Assembly: GCA_002365025.1 (NCBI GenBank)
Contig: DEYX01000242.1
Location: 1-27,939, forward strand
Reading direction: 5' to 3'
Origin: Hungatella sp. UBA3147
GTDB taxonomy: Bacteria > Bacillota > Clostridia > Lachnospirales > Lachnospiraceae
Length of the DNA: 27,939 nt
In this document: positions 1-8,217 of the stretch, piece by piece
How positions within the stretch are numbered: the first letter of the stretch is position 1
Layout of the letters: every line of letters begins with the position of its first letter
The notes under the pieces: model-generated
What the model was told of the DNA's origin: nothing
The model's database searches: none
The model's input: the letters and a program-made list of their open reading frames with translations, nothing else
Program-made: the position numbers and the translations under genes

Positions 1-348
1 CGGCTTATTAATTTAAATGCCATATATAAGCATTTTCAGATCAGCCTGCAGCAAAATCCCGGCCTGCCGGAGTCCATACGGGAAGATATCATTAATTATC
101 TCTGTCCCTATTTAAGCTTTACTCTGTCCAACATATCCTATCTTTTGGATATCCAGCATTGTGTACTGACAGGAATTGTACCACTTGCTTTAGGAGAAGG
201 CTTGCTTCAGAAAATACAGGATACGCTCCGTACCACCCTGACACAAAACACCCTCTTAATTGAGCCTTCCATCAGCCGTGACGCAGGCATCATCGGCGCC
301 GCCGTCACAGTGTTTAACAAACGCCTGGAAGCTCTGTTTAAAGATTAA
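1..348 (+). CDS. ROK-family transcriptional regulator or sugar kinase, C-terminal end (5' partial)
   Basis: The frame is open from the first base of the window to the TAA at 346-348, so this is the last 115 residues of a longer protein. The ending, with EPSISRDAGIIGAA about 20 residues before the stop, is the typical C-terminal segment of ROK proteins (NagC/XylR regulators and glucokinase-like sugar kinases). The preceding hydrophobic strand and GIVPLALGEGLL are compatible with the ROK fold. It converges on the glycosidase operon with 3 bp between stop codons. A regulator beside a sugar operon fits a ROK repressor, but the N-terminal helix-turn-helix that would separate a repressor from a kinase lies outside the window. 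Family membership is fairly secure; the regulator role is inference. Confidence 0.75.
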   Translation, partial: RLINLNAIYKHFQISLQQNPGLPESIREDIINYLCPYLSFTLSNISYLLDIQHCVLTGIVPLALGEGLLQKIQDTLRTTLTQNTLLIEPSISRDAGIIGAAVTVFNKRLEALFKD

Positions 349-351
349 TTC

Positions 352-2109
352 CTATCTCCGTTTAAAGGCTTGTGCAAGAATAAACCATGATACATGAGGA
401 ATCCATTGTTCCGCCCAGCGCCAGTTATCACTCACTGTACCGCCTGGTTCCCGGATAAATGCGATTCCTTCTTCATTGCTCTCATTGCTTGTGATTCCAT
501 TGCAGATCCCCCCCGGACAATTCATAAAATCATACCGGTCTTTGAAAAAATACTGGATATTATTTTTGCCGTAGCCATCCATCATACAGGAATCAAAGGG
601 ATTTAAGCCCATGATCCAGTTGATCTGATTATCTGCAAAATACTCCAGCTGATCCTTTAATTCCTCATCACCTGTAACCCTTATAAGGACTCTGGCCGCT
701 GCCGATAAGGAAGCGATTCTGGCATTTTCTCCCTGCCACCATGGCTCTACTGTTGTATGGTGCGGGAAAAAGAACTGGGTTTTTTTCACCCCATCACTAT
801 CCTCAAAAAGAAACCTCGGATAGCCGAAGGGATTTGAAACAGAATATGTAATAGTAAGAATGTGCTTCATTATCATTTCTGATGTTCTCACCGCTTTTAC
901 AGACTTTTCCCTGTTTCTTTCTATTGAAGCATATTCAAGCAGTGCAATGACAGGAAGCCCTTCATCGGCTGCATGATAATAAGGGAGGCTGCCATAAGAG
1001 GTAGGATAAGCTGCTGTTTCCCCCTCCATAACAAGACGCGCATATATACGCTCCGCCATATCTCCTGCCTGTGCCAGATACTCATACTCTTTGCTGGCCT
1101 TATAAAGCTCTGTTAATGCCAGTAGAGCACAGTATTCATCAATCAGATTCCATACCCCATCATTGGTGTACTTTTCATTATTTGCTGACAAGTGATGCCA
1201 TGCATCCTTTGCTGCCAGAAGATACTCATCCCTTGTGTAATCAGCTCCCGGATAAAAATGTCTGGAGGCTGCTGCCAATGCTGCAATTGCAGTTCCTCCT
1301 CCCGACCTTAGACTGGTTTCATAATTTGCATCCTCAACAGTCTCAGCATCGGCAGTTGCCGCCTTTTCACTGAACTGGGAGCTGGAACCATGATATTCAA
1401 ATCCGATTATTCTGTTTCCTCTTACATGATCCAGGGCATTTCCTCTGTTAATCGAACGGTAAAAGCTTCCCGAGGGAGCACGCATCCGCATAAGAAAATC
1501 AGCCCCATAAGTTCCTTCATCCAGCATCCTTCGTTTTATCATGGTATATTCCTCATTACAGGAGGCCTCAAGCTCTTCCGCTGCTTTAAAAAATGCATAA
1601 GCACTGAAAGAAGCCTGCTGAGGATTATGCACGGTTCCATGTGATAAATGTGATAAATGGATTCCATAATCTCCAGTGGCATCAAACCAGCCTCCATGAG
1701 CATCAACCTGCCCCTGCCGCTCTCCTGCAAAGCCCAGTTTCCGGTCCTCAAAGAGCCATTCTCCACTGGATCTTTGGGCTTTAAAATAGTAGCTTGCTGC
1801 ATTTAACAGCCTCATGGTAATTAAGGATTCCCTGATTTCAAATACATCGCTTTTCACAGTTCCTCCTTTTGTTTCAAGATGTAACTGAAACTTCCCGGAA
1901 CCCTTCCATTCTGAAAAGTCAAGGGTCCAGTAATAGCCGGTTTCCCACTGTGCCACAGTTCCCCATTCTTTTACCTCACCTTCAAGGACAACCGGTCCAT
2001 CCGCTTTAAAAAGCCTGAATCCTCCAGGGCGATCCTCTTTCTTCCCCTGATAAACCGCCATTTTCTTACCAGATGCATCATAACCCAAATGATTGACAAG
2101 TAATTCCAT
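352..2109 (-). CDS. Glycoside hydrolase family 9 enzyme with N-terminal Ig-like domain, cytoplasmic
   Basis: The 585-residue protein opens with a CelD-type Ig-like domain (about residues 1-95, beginning LLVNHLGYD), followed by an (alpha/alpha)6 GH9 catalytic domain. The conserved aspartate motif of GH9 is seen as GGWFDATGDYG (residues 139-149, D143 and D147). It carries one residue more than the classical DAGDYG of endoglucanases, as in the exo-acting, oligosaccharide-processing GH9 branch. The proton-donor glutamate is probably E567 in RWAEQW near the C-terminus. No signal peptide is present, so the enzyme should act in the cytoplasm on imported oligosaccharides (cello- or glucosamine-type; substrate not determinable). 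It has a strong AAGGAGGG site 6 nt before the ATG and is the last gene of the operon, after the ABC permeases. Confidence 0.85.
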   Translation of the reverse strand: MELLVNHLGYDASGKKMAVYQGKKEDRPGGFRLFKADGPVVLEGEVKEWGTVAQWETGYYWTLDFSEWKGSGKFQLHLETKGGTVKSDVFEIRESLITMRLLNAASYYFKAQRSSGEWLFEDRKLGFAGERQGQVDAHGGWFDATGDYGIHLSHLSHGTVHNPQQASFSAYAFFKAAEELEASCNEEYTMIKRRMLDEGTYGADFLMRMRAPSGSFYRSINRGNALDHVRGNRIIGFEYHGSSSQFSEKAATADAETVEDANYETSLRSGGGTAIAALAAASRHFYPGADYTRDEYLLAAKDAWHHLSANNEKYTNDGVWNLIDEYCALLALTELYKASKEYEYLAQAGDMAERIYARLVMEGETAAYPTSYGSLPYYHAADEGLPVIALLEYASIERNREKSVKAVRTSEMIMKHILTITYSVSNPFGYPRFLFEDSDGVKKTQFFFPHHTTVEPWWQGENARIASLSAAARVLIRVTGDEELKDQLEYFADNQINWIMGLNPFDSCMMDGYGKNNIQYFFKDRYDFMNCPGGICNGITSNESNEEGIAFIREPGGTVSDNWRWAEQWIPHVSWFILAQAFKRR

Positions 2110-2129
2110 AAAATACCCTCCTTATATCT

Positions 2130-2978
2130 CTAACCTTTTACAGCCCCTGCTGTAAGACCTTTAATAACCTGTTCCTGGGATATAACATATAAAACAAGCA
2201 GCGGCACAATTGTCACAATAATCGCTGCCATCATGCTTCCGTAATCTGTTCCAAACATATTGCTTACCATTGATAAGATCACACAGACTGGCTGTTTCGA
2301 CCTTTGGGAAAGATATACCATGGAAGTCAGCAGATCATTATAAGACCAGATAAATACCATGATTCCCACAGTTGCAAACATGGGTCTGGATAATGGCATG
2401 GTAATATGGGTTAGTACATAAAACGGTGAGGCGCCATCTATGATCGCTGCCTCATCCAGTTCATCCGGCAGAGAGCGCATAAATCCGGTCAGTAAGGTAA
2501 TAGAAAAACACAGATTCCCTGCAATCTGGGGAATAACTGCTGCTGCATGGGTTCCCCGGACAGGCAGCTTACTGATCGTCACAAAGTTTGGAATCATAGT
2601 GGCAAAGGACGGAACCAGAAGACAGGCAATCAATACTGCATCTGCATACTTCGTCCATTTAAACCGGAATCTTCCCAGTGAAAATGCTGCGAGTCCTGCG
2701 ATTAACACAACACCGATTACAACAGAGCCTGATATAATGAAGCTGTTAATAAAGGCCCTGGACATGCTTAGATCCGGGTAGCTCATAATGGTTTTATAAT
2801 TGTCAAACTGTATGGCCGCAGGAAGTGCTACTCCGTTTTTTACAATCTCCTCTGAAGTTTTAAAGGAATTAATAAACACCCATAAGAGCGGAATGATAGT
2901 AGTTAAAGCCCAGAATATTAAAATTATGTATTTTAGTATCCTGGCCGCCACTTCTTTTCCTTTCCCTGCCTCATGCAT
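2130..2978 (-). CDS. Carbohydrate ABC transporter permease, MalG type
   Basis: Inner-membrane subunit of a CUT1 sugar importer with six predicted transmembrane segments. The cytoplasmic EAA loop reads DEAAIIDGASPFYVLTHITM, which contacts the ATPase in this family. I chose the ATG at 2976-2978, giving 282 residues and starting MHEAGKGKEV. A GGAGG lies 8 nt upstream and the start overlaps the stop of the upstream permease by 8 nt, so translation is likely coupled. A longer reading from 3014 adds 12 residues of unsupported sequence. It pairs with the MalF-type gene just upstream and feeds the GH9 enzyme encoded next. No ATPase gene is in this operon. Confidence 0.92.
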   Translation of the reverse strand: MHEAGKGKEVAARILKYIILIFWALTTIIPLLWVFINSFKTSEEIVKNGVALPAAIQFDNYKTIMSYPDLSMSRAFINSFIISGSVVIGVVLIAGLAAFSLGRFRFKWTKYADAVLIACLLVPSFATMIPNFVTISKLPVRGTHAAAVIPQIAGNLCFSITLLTGFMRSLPDELDEAAIIDGASPFYVLTHITMPLSRPMFATVGIMVFIWSYNDLLTSMVYLSQRSKQPVCVILSMVSNMFGTDYGSMMAAIIVTIVPLLVLYVISQEQVIKGLTAGAVKG

Positions 2979-3840
2979 CCTCTTCACCTCCCTGCAGCAT
3001 CTTTCTAAGCACACTGGTTACTGCAACTCCAAGAACGATCATTACAATGGCTATGGAACTGGCATATCCCCCGTTGCCCCTTGCAAATGCCTTCTGATAC
3101 ATATAAGTGCTTAAAAGCTGACTGGAATCCAAAGGACCGCCATTGGTAACCATAAATATAATATCAAATACTTTAAAGCATCCGGAGACTACAAGAACAA
3201 TCGAAGACGTAAGAACACTGCGCAGCATTGGCACAGTGATATAAACAGCTTTCTGCACCGGCCTGATTCCATCCAGCATGGCTGATTCGTAAATATCAGA
3301 GGATATGTTTGATATGCCTGTTAGAAAAATCACAAAGTAAAATCCAACATACTGCCAAACAACAGGGATCAGGGCAAGGTAAATGGAAGTCTTTTCATTG
3401 ATCCATACCTGCTTTTCCCCACCAAACAGGGGAATGAAATAGTTGAGAAGCCCATATTCATACTTATAAATCAGGGTAAACATAAGACCGATTGCAGTCG
3501 CTGATATTACAATCGGGAAAAAATAGATTGTTCTGAAAAACTTAAAACAATGCCTGACTCCATCTACCAGAATCGCCAGAATCAGAGCAAAACCGATCTG
3601 AAATAAGAGAACCCCTGCCATCAGAATCGCTGTATTGCGAAGAGCTGTTCTGACAACCGGATCTTTAATTAAATCTTTATAATTTTCCAGACCAATAAAC
3701 GTCTGTACCGCAGAGAAATTATACCAGGCTGTAAAACTGTAATAAATCGTCTTTCCCAACGGGTAAATCATGAAGCACAACAGCAGCACTGCCGCCGGAA
3801 GCAAAAACAGTATGGCGGTCTGTTGTCTTTTCGCCTTCAT
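2971..3840 (-). CDS. Carbohydrate ABC transporter permease, MalF type
   Basis: A 289-residue membrane protein with an N-terminal hydrophobic segment (about residues 10-30), further transmembrane helices and the EAA loop ESAMLDGIRPVQKAVYITVP. Length and pattern match the short MalF/UgpA-type permeases of CUT1 importers in Gram-positive bacteria. The GGGGGAGGTTCG leader directly before the ATG is a strong ribosome binding site. It lies 77 nt after the binding-protein gene, and that gap holds a stable hairpin. It overlaps the next permease by 8 nt. The two permeases presumably form a heterodimer. The substrate is inferred only from the GH9 neighbour. Confidence 0.92.
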   Translation of the reverse strand: MKAKRQQTAILFLLPAAVLLLCFMIYPLGKTIYYSFTAWYNFSAVQTFIGLENYKDLIKDPVVRTALRNTAILMAGVLLFQIGFALILAILVDGVRHCFKFFRTIYFFPIVISATAIGLMFTLIYKYEYGLLNYFIPLFGGEKQVWINEKTSIYLALIPVVWQYVGFYFVIFLTGISNISSDIYESAMLDGIRPVQKAVYITVPMLRSVLTSSIVLVVSGCFKVFDIIFMVTNGGPLDSSQLLSTYMYQKAFARGNGGYASSIAIVMIVLGVAVTSVLRKMLQGGEEDA

Positions 3841-3872
3841 CGAACCTCCCCCTTTCTATCCTTTTAAAAGGA

Positions 3873-3900
3873 GTGGCAGAATCTATCAATCTTCTGCCAC
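3873..3900 (-). other. Intercistronic hairpin between sugar-binding protein and permease genes
   Basis: GTGGCAGAA (3873-3881) and TTCTGCCAC (3892-3900) are perfect 9-bp inverted repeats with a 10-nt loop, 18 nt after the binding-protein stop. On the minus strand CTCCTTTTAAAAGG follows, so it may be a partial terminator or a 3'-end stabiliser favouring expression of the binding protein over the permeases. Confidence 0.6.
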
Positions 3901-3917
3901 ATTTCCCTCCCTCTCTT

Positions 3918-5231
3918 TTATTTGCTGGTAGCCTCCAAAATCTTGCGTGCCTCAGCCAATAGTTCCAGGCTGGTCCTCTTTCCTTCTACCAGATACGGTG
4001 CTCCGTCATCTGCAATGGCCATCCAGGCCTCCCGGCTTACCTGGGAATCAATAGCCGTATCCGTATAAGACGCCTTATTCAACATCTCAACCGCGCTCTT
4101 CTTCAAAAGAGAGGCACCTTCCGGCACAGGACATTCAATTGCTGAGCTTCCGCCTACCGCAATAAATCTCTGGACAATCTCCGGTGATGTAAGATATTTT
4201 AAGAGCTTCAGTGTTTCATCACTGCGCTCTGCTGCCTTTTTACTAAAGAACCAGCCAGAACCAAAGCCTGCAATTACGCAGTCTCCTCCTCCTTTGCCTC
4301 CGGGGAATGCAGGCATTGCAATAAGACGCATATTTTCATTGTCCTCCAAAGCGCTGACACACCAGGAACCATTGATCATCATGGCAGCTTTTCCTTCTTT
4401 AAACATCAGACGGATATCATCCTCTGAAATCGTCATGGTATCCTTAGGAAAGGCCCCCATCTGGTACCATTCTGCAATGCTGTCAAGTGCCGGTGCCCAG
4501 CTGTCATCAAAGTAATTCTTATGTCCTTCTCCGCCCGACTGAGCCAGAATCGAAAGCTCCAGCAGATAAGAGGGCTTTGCCATGGAAGAGGCAAATGCAG
4601 GAATATCATTTTCAGCAAAAACTTTAATGGCTTTCATGATATTATCATAGGAGACAGGATCCTCCAGGCCGTACTTCTCAAATAATTCTTTATTGTAAAA
4701 CAGGCCTTCATAATATCCAAGATAAGGAAGACTATACTGCACTCCATCATATTTCTGACTGTCAAGAGCTGACTGTTTAAAGTTTCCGAACCACTTCTCG
4801 TCGTCTTTCATATAAGTTCCAAAATCAACAAACAGTCCGGAATCCACCAACGGCTTTCCATCTGCTCCCGTATAAAATATGGATAAATCAGCTGGTGTTC
4901 CAGCCGCTATATCTGCCTGCATCTTCGTACGGAATACATCATTTACTCCTGCTGTCGGGGCTGATTCATCTACGATCTCGATATTGGGGTTCGCCGCCAT
5001 ATACTCAGCAATGACTTCAGACCAGACAGGCGCCCATTGGTCAGAGCCTGTAAAAAAGGTAAATACCCTGATCTTTTCTTTTCCCCCTGATGGGGCCTTA
5101 CCTGCATCAGCAGCCTCCGTTCCTGCTTTCGTCCCACCGGTCTGTGGTGCAGACTGACTGCAGCCTGCAAGAGATAATGACAACATGGCTGATCCTGCGA
5201 GTACCGCTAACACTTTTTTCATTTTTTTCAT
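3918..5231 (-). CDS. Sugar ABC transporter substrate-binding lipoprotein (family 1)
   Basis: Extracytoplasmic binding protein of the importer. The start at 5231 (MKKMKKVLAV) gives 437 residues with a classical lipoprotein signal: charged N-terminus, hydrophobic core and lipobox LAGC, with the lipidated cysteine at position 24. AGGAGAGGG precedes this ATG. The frame extends another 52 residues upstream, but that stretch runs through the ribosome binding site and would bury the signal peptide. The mature part has the SBP family 1 character (IRVFTFFTG near the start, later ADLSIFYTGADGKPLVDSG and MMINGSWCVSAL). It is followed by the MalF and MalG permeases. Ligand unknown; a beta-linked oligosaccharide is a reasonable guess from the GH9 gene. 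Confidence 0.93.
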   Translation of the reverse strand: MKKMKKVLAVLAGSAMLSLSLAGCSQSAPQTGGTKAGTEAADAGKAPSGGKEKIRVFTFFTGSDQWAPVWSEVIAEYMAANPNIEIVDESAPTAGVNDVFRTKMQADIAAGTPADLSIFYTGADGKPLVDSGLFVDFGTYMKDDEKWFGNFKQSALDSQKYDGVQYSLPYLGYYEGLFYNKELFEKYGLEDPVSYDNIMKAIKVFAENDIPAFASSMAKPSYLLELSILAQSGGEGHKNYFDDSWAPALDSIAEWYQMGAFPKDTMTISEDDIRLMFKEGKAAMMINGSWCVSALEDNENMRLIAMPAFPGGKGGGDCVIAGFGSGWFFSKKAAERSDETLKLLKYLTSPEIVQRFIAVGGSSAIECPVPEGASLLKKSAVEMLNKASYTDTAIDSQVSREAWMAIADDGAPYLVEGKRTSLELLAEARKILEATSK

Positions 5232-5281
5232 GTTCCCTCTCCTTTTCATTCCTTTATTACTCTCAAAAGCAGCTACAACTG

Positions 5282-6448
5282 CTAAAAAGACAACTCCCTG
5301 CCTTTTCCTCTGCTCCATACCCCAAAGAACAGTGTGGCAATCCCTATGGTTATGGCTGAGCAGGCCATCATGGAACCGCCTCCCCATAATTCAAAAGCAG
5401 CCCCTCCAATATACCCGAATACCAGCTTACTGAATACCGTGCTCATTGTTGCGTTTAACACCTGGCTGCTGGCCCTTAGATCCGCCGGTACCCTTCGGTT
5501 TATGTAATTCAACAAGCAATAACTGATTCCTGTAAAACTAAATCCATGAAGCAGGTTTGTAAGAATAATCAGCATAGGCGCTGTTAAAAAATAGAGAAGG
5601 GTCCAACGGATGCAGGTAAGAGCTCCGGACAAAATAAGCACCCCGGACATCCCTATTTTTTTCACAAGCCTGTGCATAACCATGAGACAGGGGACCTCGA
5701 CAACGGAACATGCAAACATCATCCAGCCGACCAGTTTGCTGTTTCCCCCAATCTGCACAAAATGAATGGGGTAAAAATTGTAGAAAAAACTGGTTCCCAG
5801 TCCATACATTAAATTAAAACCAATTAGTACAACCAGAGTCTTATCGGATAATACCTTCCATAAAGAAGACTTATCTTTCCGTTCTTTAAAGCCCTTTACA
5901 GGCGGAATGGATAAGGAAAAGATCAGACATAAGGCCATGGCTGATGCCACAATCCAAAATATAGAGGAATACTCATCCTTTAGAAAATACCCGGCCAAAA
6001 CAACGGTTACAGCATAACCGATGGTCCCTCCCAGCCGGATTCTTCCATAATCCCATTTGCTGCCAGCCAGGGACTCCAGGGTGATATTATCATTTAAAGG
6101 AATAATGGGAATAAAAAAGGCACTAAAAGCAGCCACAAGGAATAACACAGGCCAATAACTTTTCGTAAGGTAAAACCCCAGCGCTGAAATAATGGAAGCA
6201 ATGTAGAGAAAGGCAACCACTCCATTCTTTCTCTCTGCCCTGTCACTGATACTTCCCCAAAAGGTCTGTGCTATCAGCAGCACGATCGTGGATATGGATA
6301 TCATGCTGCCAATCTGAGTTGTAGAAAAACCAATCTGAGCCAGATATAAGTTTAAATATGTATTATAGATTGCCTGCCCTGAAAAAAATATAAGATACAC
6401 ACAGAACAGTCCCTTGGGAAAGCTCATGCTTTTCTTTTCCTCTTCCAT
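5282..6448 (-). CDS. MFS transporter, oligosaccharide/nucleoside:H+ symporter-like
   Basis: A 388-residue polytopic membrane protein with about 12 hydrophobic segments and the MFS loop 2-3 signature seen as WGSISDRAERKNG. The sequence around NTYLNLYLAQIGFSTTQIG resembles the LacY/NupG-like MFS_1 group. I chose the ATG at 6446-6448 (MEEEKKS) because GGAG lies 7 nt upstream; an ATG six codons earlier has no good ribosome binding site. It is the first gene of the sugar operon, 50 nt before the binding protein. Finding an MFS carrier together with an ABC importer is redundant, so it may take a shorter sugar or export a product. Substrate not visible from sequence. Confidence 0.85.
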   Translation of the reverse strand: MEEEKKSMSFPKGLFCVYLIFFSGQAIYNTYLNLYLAQIGFSTTQIGSMISISTIVLLIAQTFWGSISDRAERKNGVVAFLYIASIISALGFYLTKSYWPVLFLVAAFSAFFIPIIPLNDNITLESLAGSKWDYGRIRLGGTIGYAVTVVLAGYFLKDEYSSIFWIVASAMALCLIFSLSIPPVKGFKERKDKSSLWKVLSDKTLVVLIGFNLMYGLGTSFFYNFYPIHFVQIGGNSKLVGWMMFACSVVEVPCLMVMHRLVKKIGMSGVLILSGALTCIRWTLLYFLTAPMLIILTNLLHGFSFTGISYCLLNYINRRVPADLRASSQVLNATMSTVFSKLVFGYIGGAAFELWGGGSMMACSAITIGIATLFFGVWSRGKGRELSF

Positions 6449-6464
6449 TACGCAACTCCATTCC

Positions 6465-6489
6465 AATTATTAAACTTTATTTATTAATT
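6465..6489. promoter_or_regulatory. Candidate ROK-type operator, 25-bp imperfect palindrome
   Basis: AATTATTAAA (6465-6474) and TTTATTAATT (6480-6489) are inverted repeats matching at 9 of 10 positions around a CTTTA centre. The site lies between the predicted transcription start and the ribosome binding site of the MFS gene. Known ROK repressors (NagC, XylR) bind AT-rich palindromes of this kind, and a ROK gene sits at the far end of the operon. The assignment is inference; AT-rich palindromes also occur by chance. Confidence 0.4.
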
Positions 6490-6502
6490 ATGTGTTGACA
6501 AC

Positions 6503-6531
6503 AGTATATCATAGGCAAAATGGAAATTCAA
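6503..6531 (-). promoter_or_regulatory. Promoter of the sugar/GH9 operon
   Basis: On the minus strand, TTGAAT (6526-6531) and TATACT (6503-6508) are separated by exactly 17 nt, matching the main sigma-factor consensus at 4 of 6 and 5 of 6 positions. It is the best promoter in the gap upstream of the MFS gene and would give a leader of roughly 50 nt. Confidence 0.55.
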
Positions 6532-6732
6532 GTTGAGGATTATAGTGATTTCTTATGATTTTTCTTATATTTTCATGTATATAGTGCACAATAACATATG
6601 TATCTCATAGCCTTTTATCATTCTATTCACCAAGTAATTTTCATCTAATCTCATGCTTTTTATTATTCTCGCCCCTATTTTTAAAGTTTATTAAGTATTT
6701 GAAATAATGTCGAATTCTTAAAAGAACATACA

Positions 6733-6793
6733 AAAAGGGGTATATCAAATAGTCTGTACTGTGTAACACAGTCTATTTGACATACCCCTTTTG
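6733..6793 (-). terminator. Long bidirectional-looking terminator hairpin
   Basis: AAAAGGGGTATATCAAATAG (6734-6753) pairs with CTATTTGACATACCCCTTTT (6774-6793) with one non-Watson-Crick pair. The intervening 20 nt contain a second stem, ACTGTG (6759-6764) with CACAGT (6768-6773). The result is a near-perfect hairpin of about 60 nt. On the minus strand it ends in a run of T, and it lies 63 nt after the stop of the small GlsB-like gene, which it probably terminates. The stem is unusually long for a plain terminator. The rest of the 6532-6732 stretch shows nothing I can support. Confidence 0.75.
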
Positions 6794-6856
6794 CAAGCAT
6801 ATCCGGATCGCTTCAGGATATTTTTTCTTATGGCATAAATAGCCATGTAAATTATT

Positions 6857-7117
6857 TTACTCAGTCTTCTGTCTTCTCACTGCATTTACAATCCATAATA
6901 AAATAACGGAACCAACGATAGAGACGATCAAGCTCCAGACATTAAATCCGGTAATGCCGGTTCCTCCCAGGAGGCCCATCAAAAAACCGCCGATTAAACC
7001 GCCGATGATCCCTACCACGATATTGGCGCCAGCGCCCATACTTTTATTATTACCAGTGAACATACTGGCAATCCAACCGGCAAGAGCACCAATAATAATC
7101 CAACTTATAATTCCCAT
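6857..7117 (-). CDS. GlsB/YeaQ/YmgE-family stress-response membrane protein
   Basis: An 86-residue, glycine-rich hydrophobic protein that begins MGIISWIIIGALAGW and has repeated GGLIGG/GLLGG stretches. This is the hallmark of the 'transglycosylase-associated' family (PF04226; YeaQ, YmgE, GlsB), which has three short membrane helices and is usually induced by envelope or general stress. The molecular role in the family is not settled. AGAGAGG precedes the ATG by about 9 nt. It is transcribed alone, with a candidate promoter upstream and a long hairpin downstream. Family assignment is confident. Confidence 0.9.
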   Translation of the reverse strand: MGIISWIIIGALAGWIASMFTGNNKSMGAGANIVVGIIGGLIGGFLMGLLGGTGITGFNVWSLIVSIVGSVILLWIVNAVRRQKTE

Positions 7118-7163
7118 CGTTTATTACCTCTCTTTAAAAAAATTATTTATAATGAAATTTATC

Positions 7164-7191
7164 ATTATTTGTGTAAAAACCTGATAGTCAA
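7164..7191 (-). promoter_or_regulatory. Candidate promoter of the GlsB-like gene
   Basis: Minus-strand TTGACT (7186-7191) and AATAAT (7164-7169) are spaced 16 nt apart, each matching the consensus at 5 of 6 positions. The predicted leader is about 40 nt. The surrounding DNA is AT-rich, so chance matches are possible. Confidence 0.4.
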
Positions 7192-7343
7192 TAAATTCAA
7201 AATAAAACAAATCATCTTGAATTATTATAAAACCAAAAAAGCATCCTCGTAAGACATACGGGATACCAAGTATAAGTTTTTGTCCTCACCAGGTATTTAT
7301 AGTTAGTTTGTACCATAATTGTATTTTTTATACATAGCGTAAG

Positions 7344-7369
7344 AAAAGGTACTGTTTCCAGCACCTTTT
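7344..7369 (-). terminator. Terminator after the lipoprotein gene
   Basis: AAAAGGT (7344-7350) and ACCTTTT (7363-7369) form the base of a hairpin extended by CT/AG pairs after one mismatch, with a loop of about 6 nt. It lies about 30 nt past the stop of the lipoprotein gene and ends in TTTTC on the minus strand. Confidence 0.5.
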
Positions 7370-7399
7370 CGATTATTAGAGACCGCATGATCTCATTAT

Positions 7400-8152
7400 T
7401 TACTCTTCGCTAAGATTTATTCCCATGATTCCTGCCTGCACTTCATTAATCCTGTCATTGGCAATCATCGCTTTCCCCTTTACTCCCTCCAGACTATTTA
7501 TTATCTCTCCATCCGGTACATTAGAGTAAGCACCGTTCTTATACTTTAGTACAGAATACTGAGACTTGTTTTCGTTATAATACGGAACAATTAACTCATG
7601 ATATCCATTGTCTAACTTATCACTTACAATGATTGGTTCATTGATTAATGTAAATTCCTGAACAACATGCAGCTTTCCGCCATTTTCAGATAACAGCAAT
7701 GCGCTGCTTCCACCGGAGCCGCTGGTATAAGGACCTGTTACCATAACAAATATTTCATCCTTACCATCATCATTTAAATCAATATAGTTATAAAAATAAT
7801 TTGTCGTTTCAAAATATTCCTCCGGTACCTCCATGTCTTCAATGATCAGATCTCTTAGCTCTTTTAAAGGCTTTGACTCCGCTTTCATGCCTGTTATGCC
7901 TTCCGGTAACTTTATCATTGGCACTTCTTCGGTTCTGCTGTTATTGGCAGCCGATGTTTCTTTTGAGCCAGCAGTTTCAGAATATGTAGTTTCTGACTGG
8001 GCCGTCTCTTTCCGGGTTACTTCCTCTGTTATTTTTGCAGATCCAGTATCCGTTTGCGTGTTTAATGCTCTGTTTCCGCAAGCACTTATGGACAGTGTTA
8101 CTGTAATTGCAAGGCTTCCTAATAGCATCATCCCGTATTTTTTGTTTTTCAT
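7400..8152 (-). CDS. Lipoprotein of unknown function with a repeat-like Asp-rich segment
   Basis: The 250-residue protein starts at the ATG at 8150-8152, preceded by GGAGG at 8 nt, with a lipoprotein signal ending in ISAC (cysteine 25). A low-complexity Thr/Ser/Glu linker of about 45 residues follows. The folded part contains YIDLNDDGKDEIFVMVTG, the Asp-rich loop typical of VCBS/FG-GAP-like beta-propeller repeats that often bind calcium. I do not recognise the family beyond that. It is the last gene of the two-component cluster, 65 nt after the membrane-anchored gene, and could be an exported sensor accessory or a target of the regulator. Its own function is not visible. Confidence 0.75.
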   Translation of the reverse strand: MKNKKYGMMLLGSLAITVTLSISACGNRALNTQTDTGSAKITEEVTRKETAQSETTYSETAGSKETSAANNSRTEEVPMIKLPEGITGMKAESKPLKELRDLIIEDMEVPEEYFETTNYFYNYIDLNDDGKDEIFVMVTGPYTSGSGGSSALLLSENGGKLHVVQEFTLINEPIIVSDKLDNGYHELIVPYYNENKSQYSVLKYKNGAYSNVPDGEIINSLEGVKGKAMIANDRINEVQAGIMGINLSEE

Positions 8153-8217
8153 CTGAATATCCTCCATTTGTTTTTAGGTTATACTGTATTCTCTCAAATA
8201 AATGTAACAAACTTGTA

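Noticed and set aside
5232..5387. 52-residue upstream extension of the sugar-binding lipoprotein
   Set aside because: It covers the ribosome binding site and the end of the MFS gene and would place the signal peptide internally.
6733..6793. Integron attC site or CRISPR-like repeat
   Set aside because: It is a single copy in the window, no integrase or spacer arrangement is present, and the T run fits a terminator.
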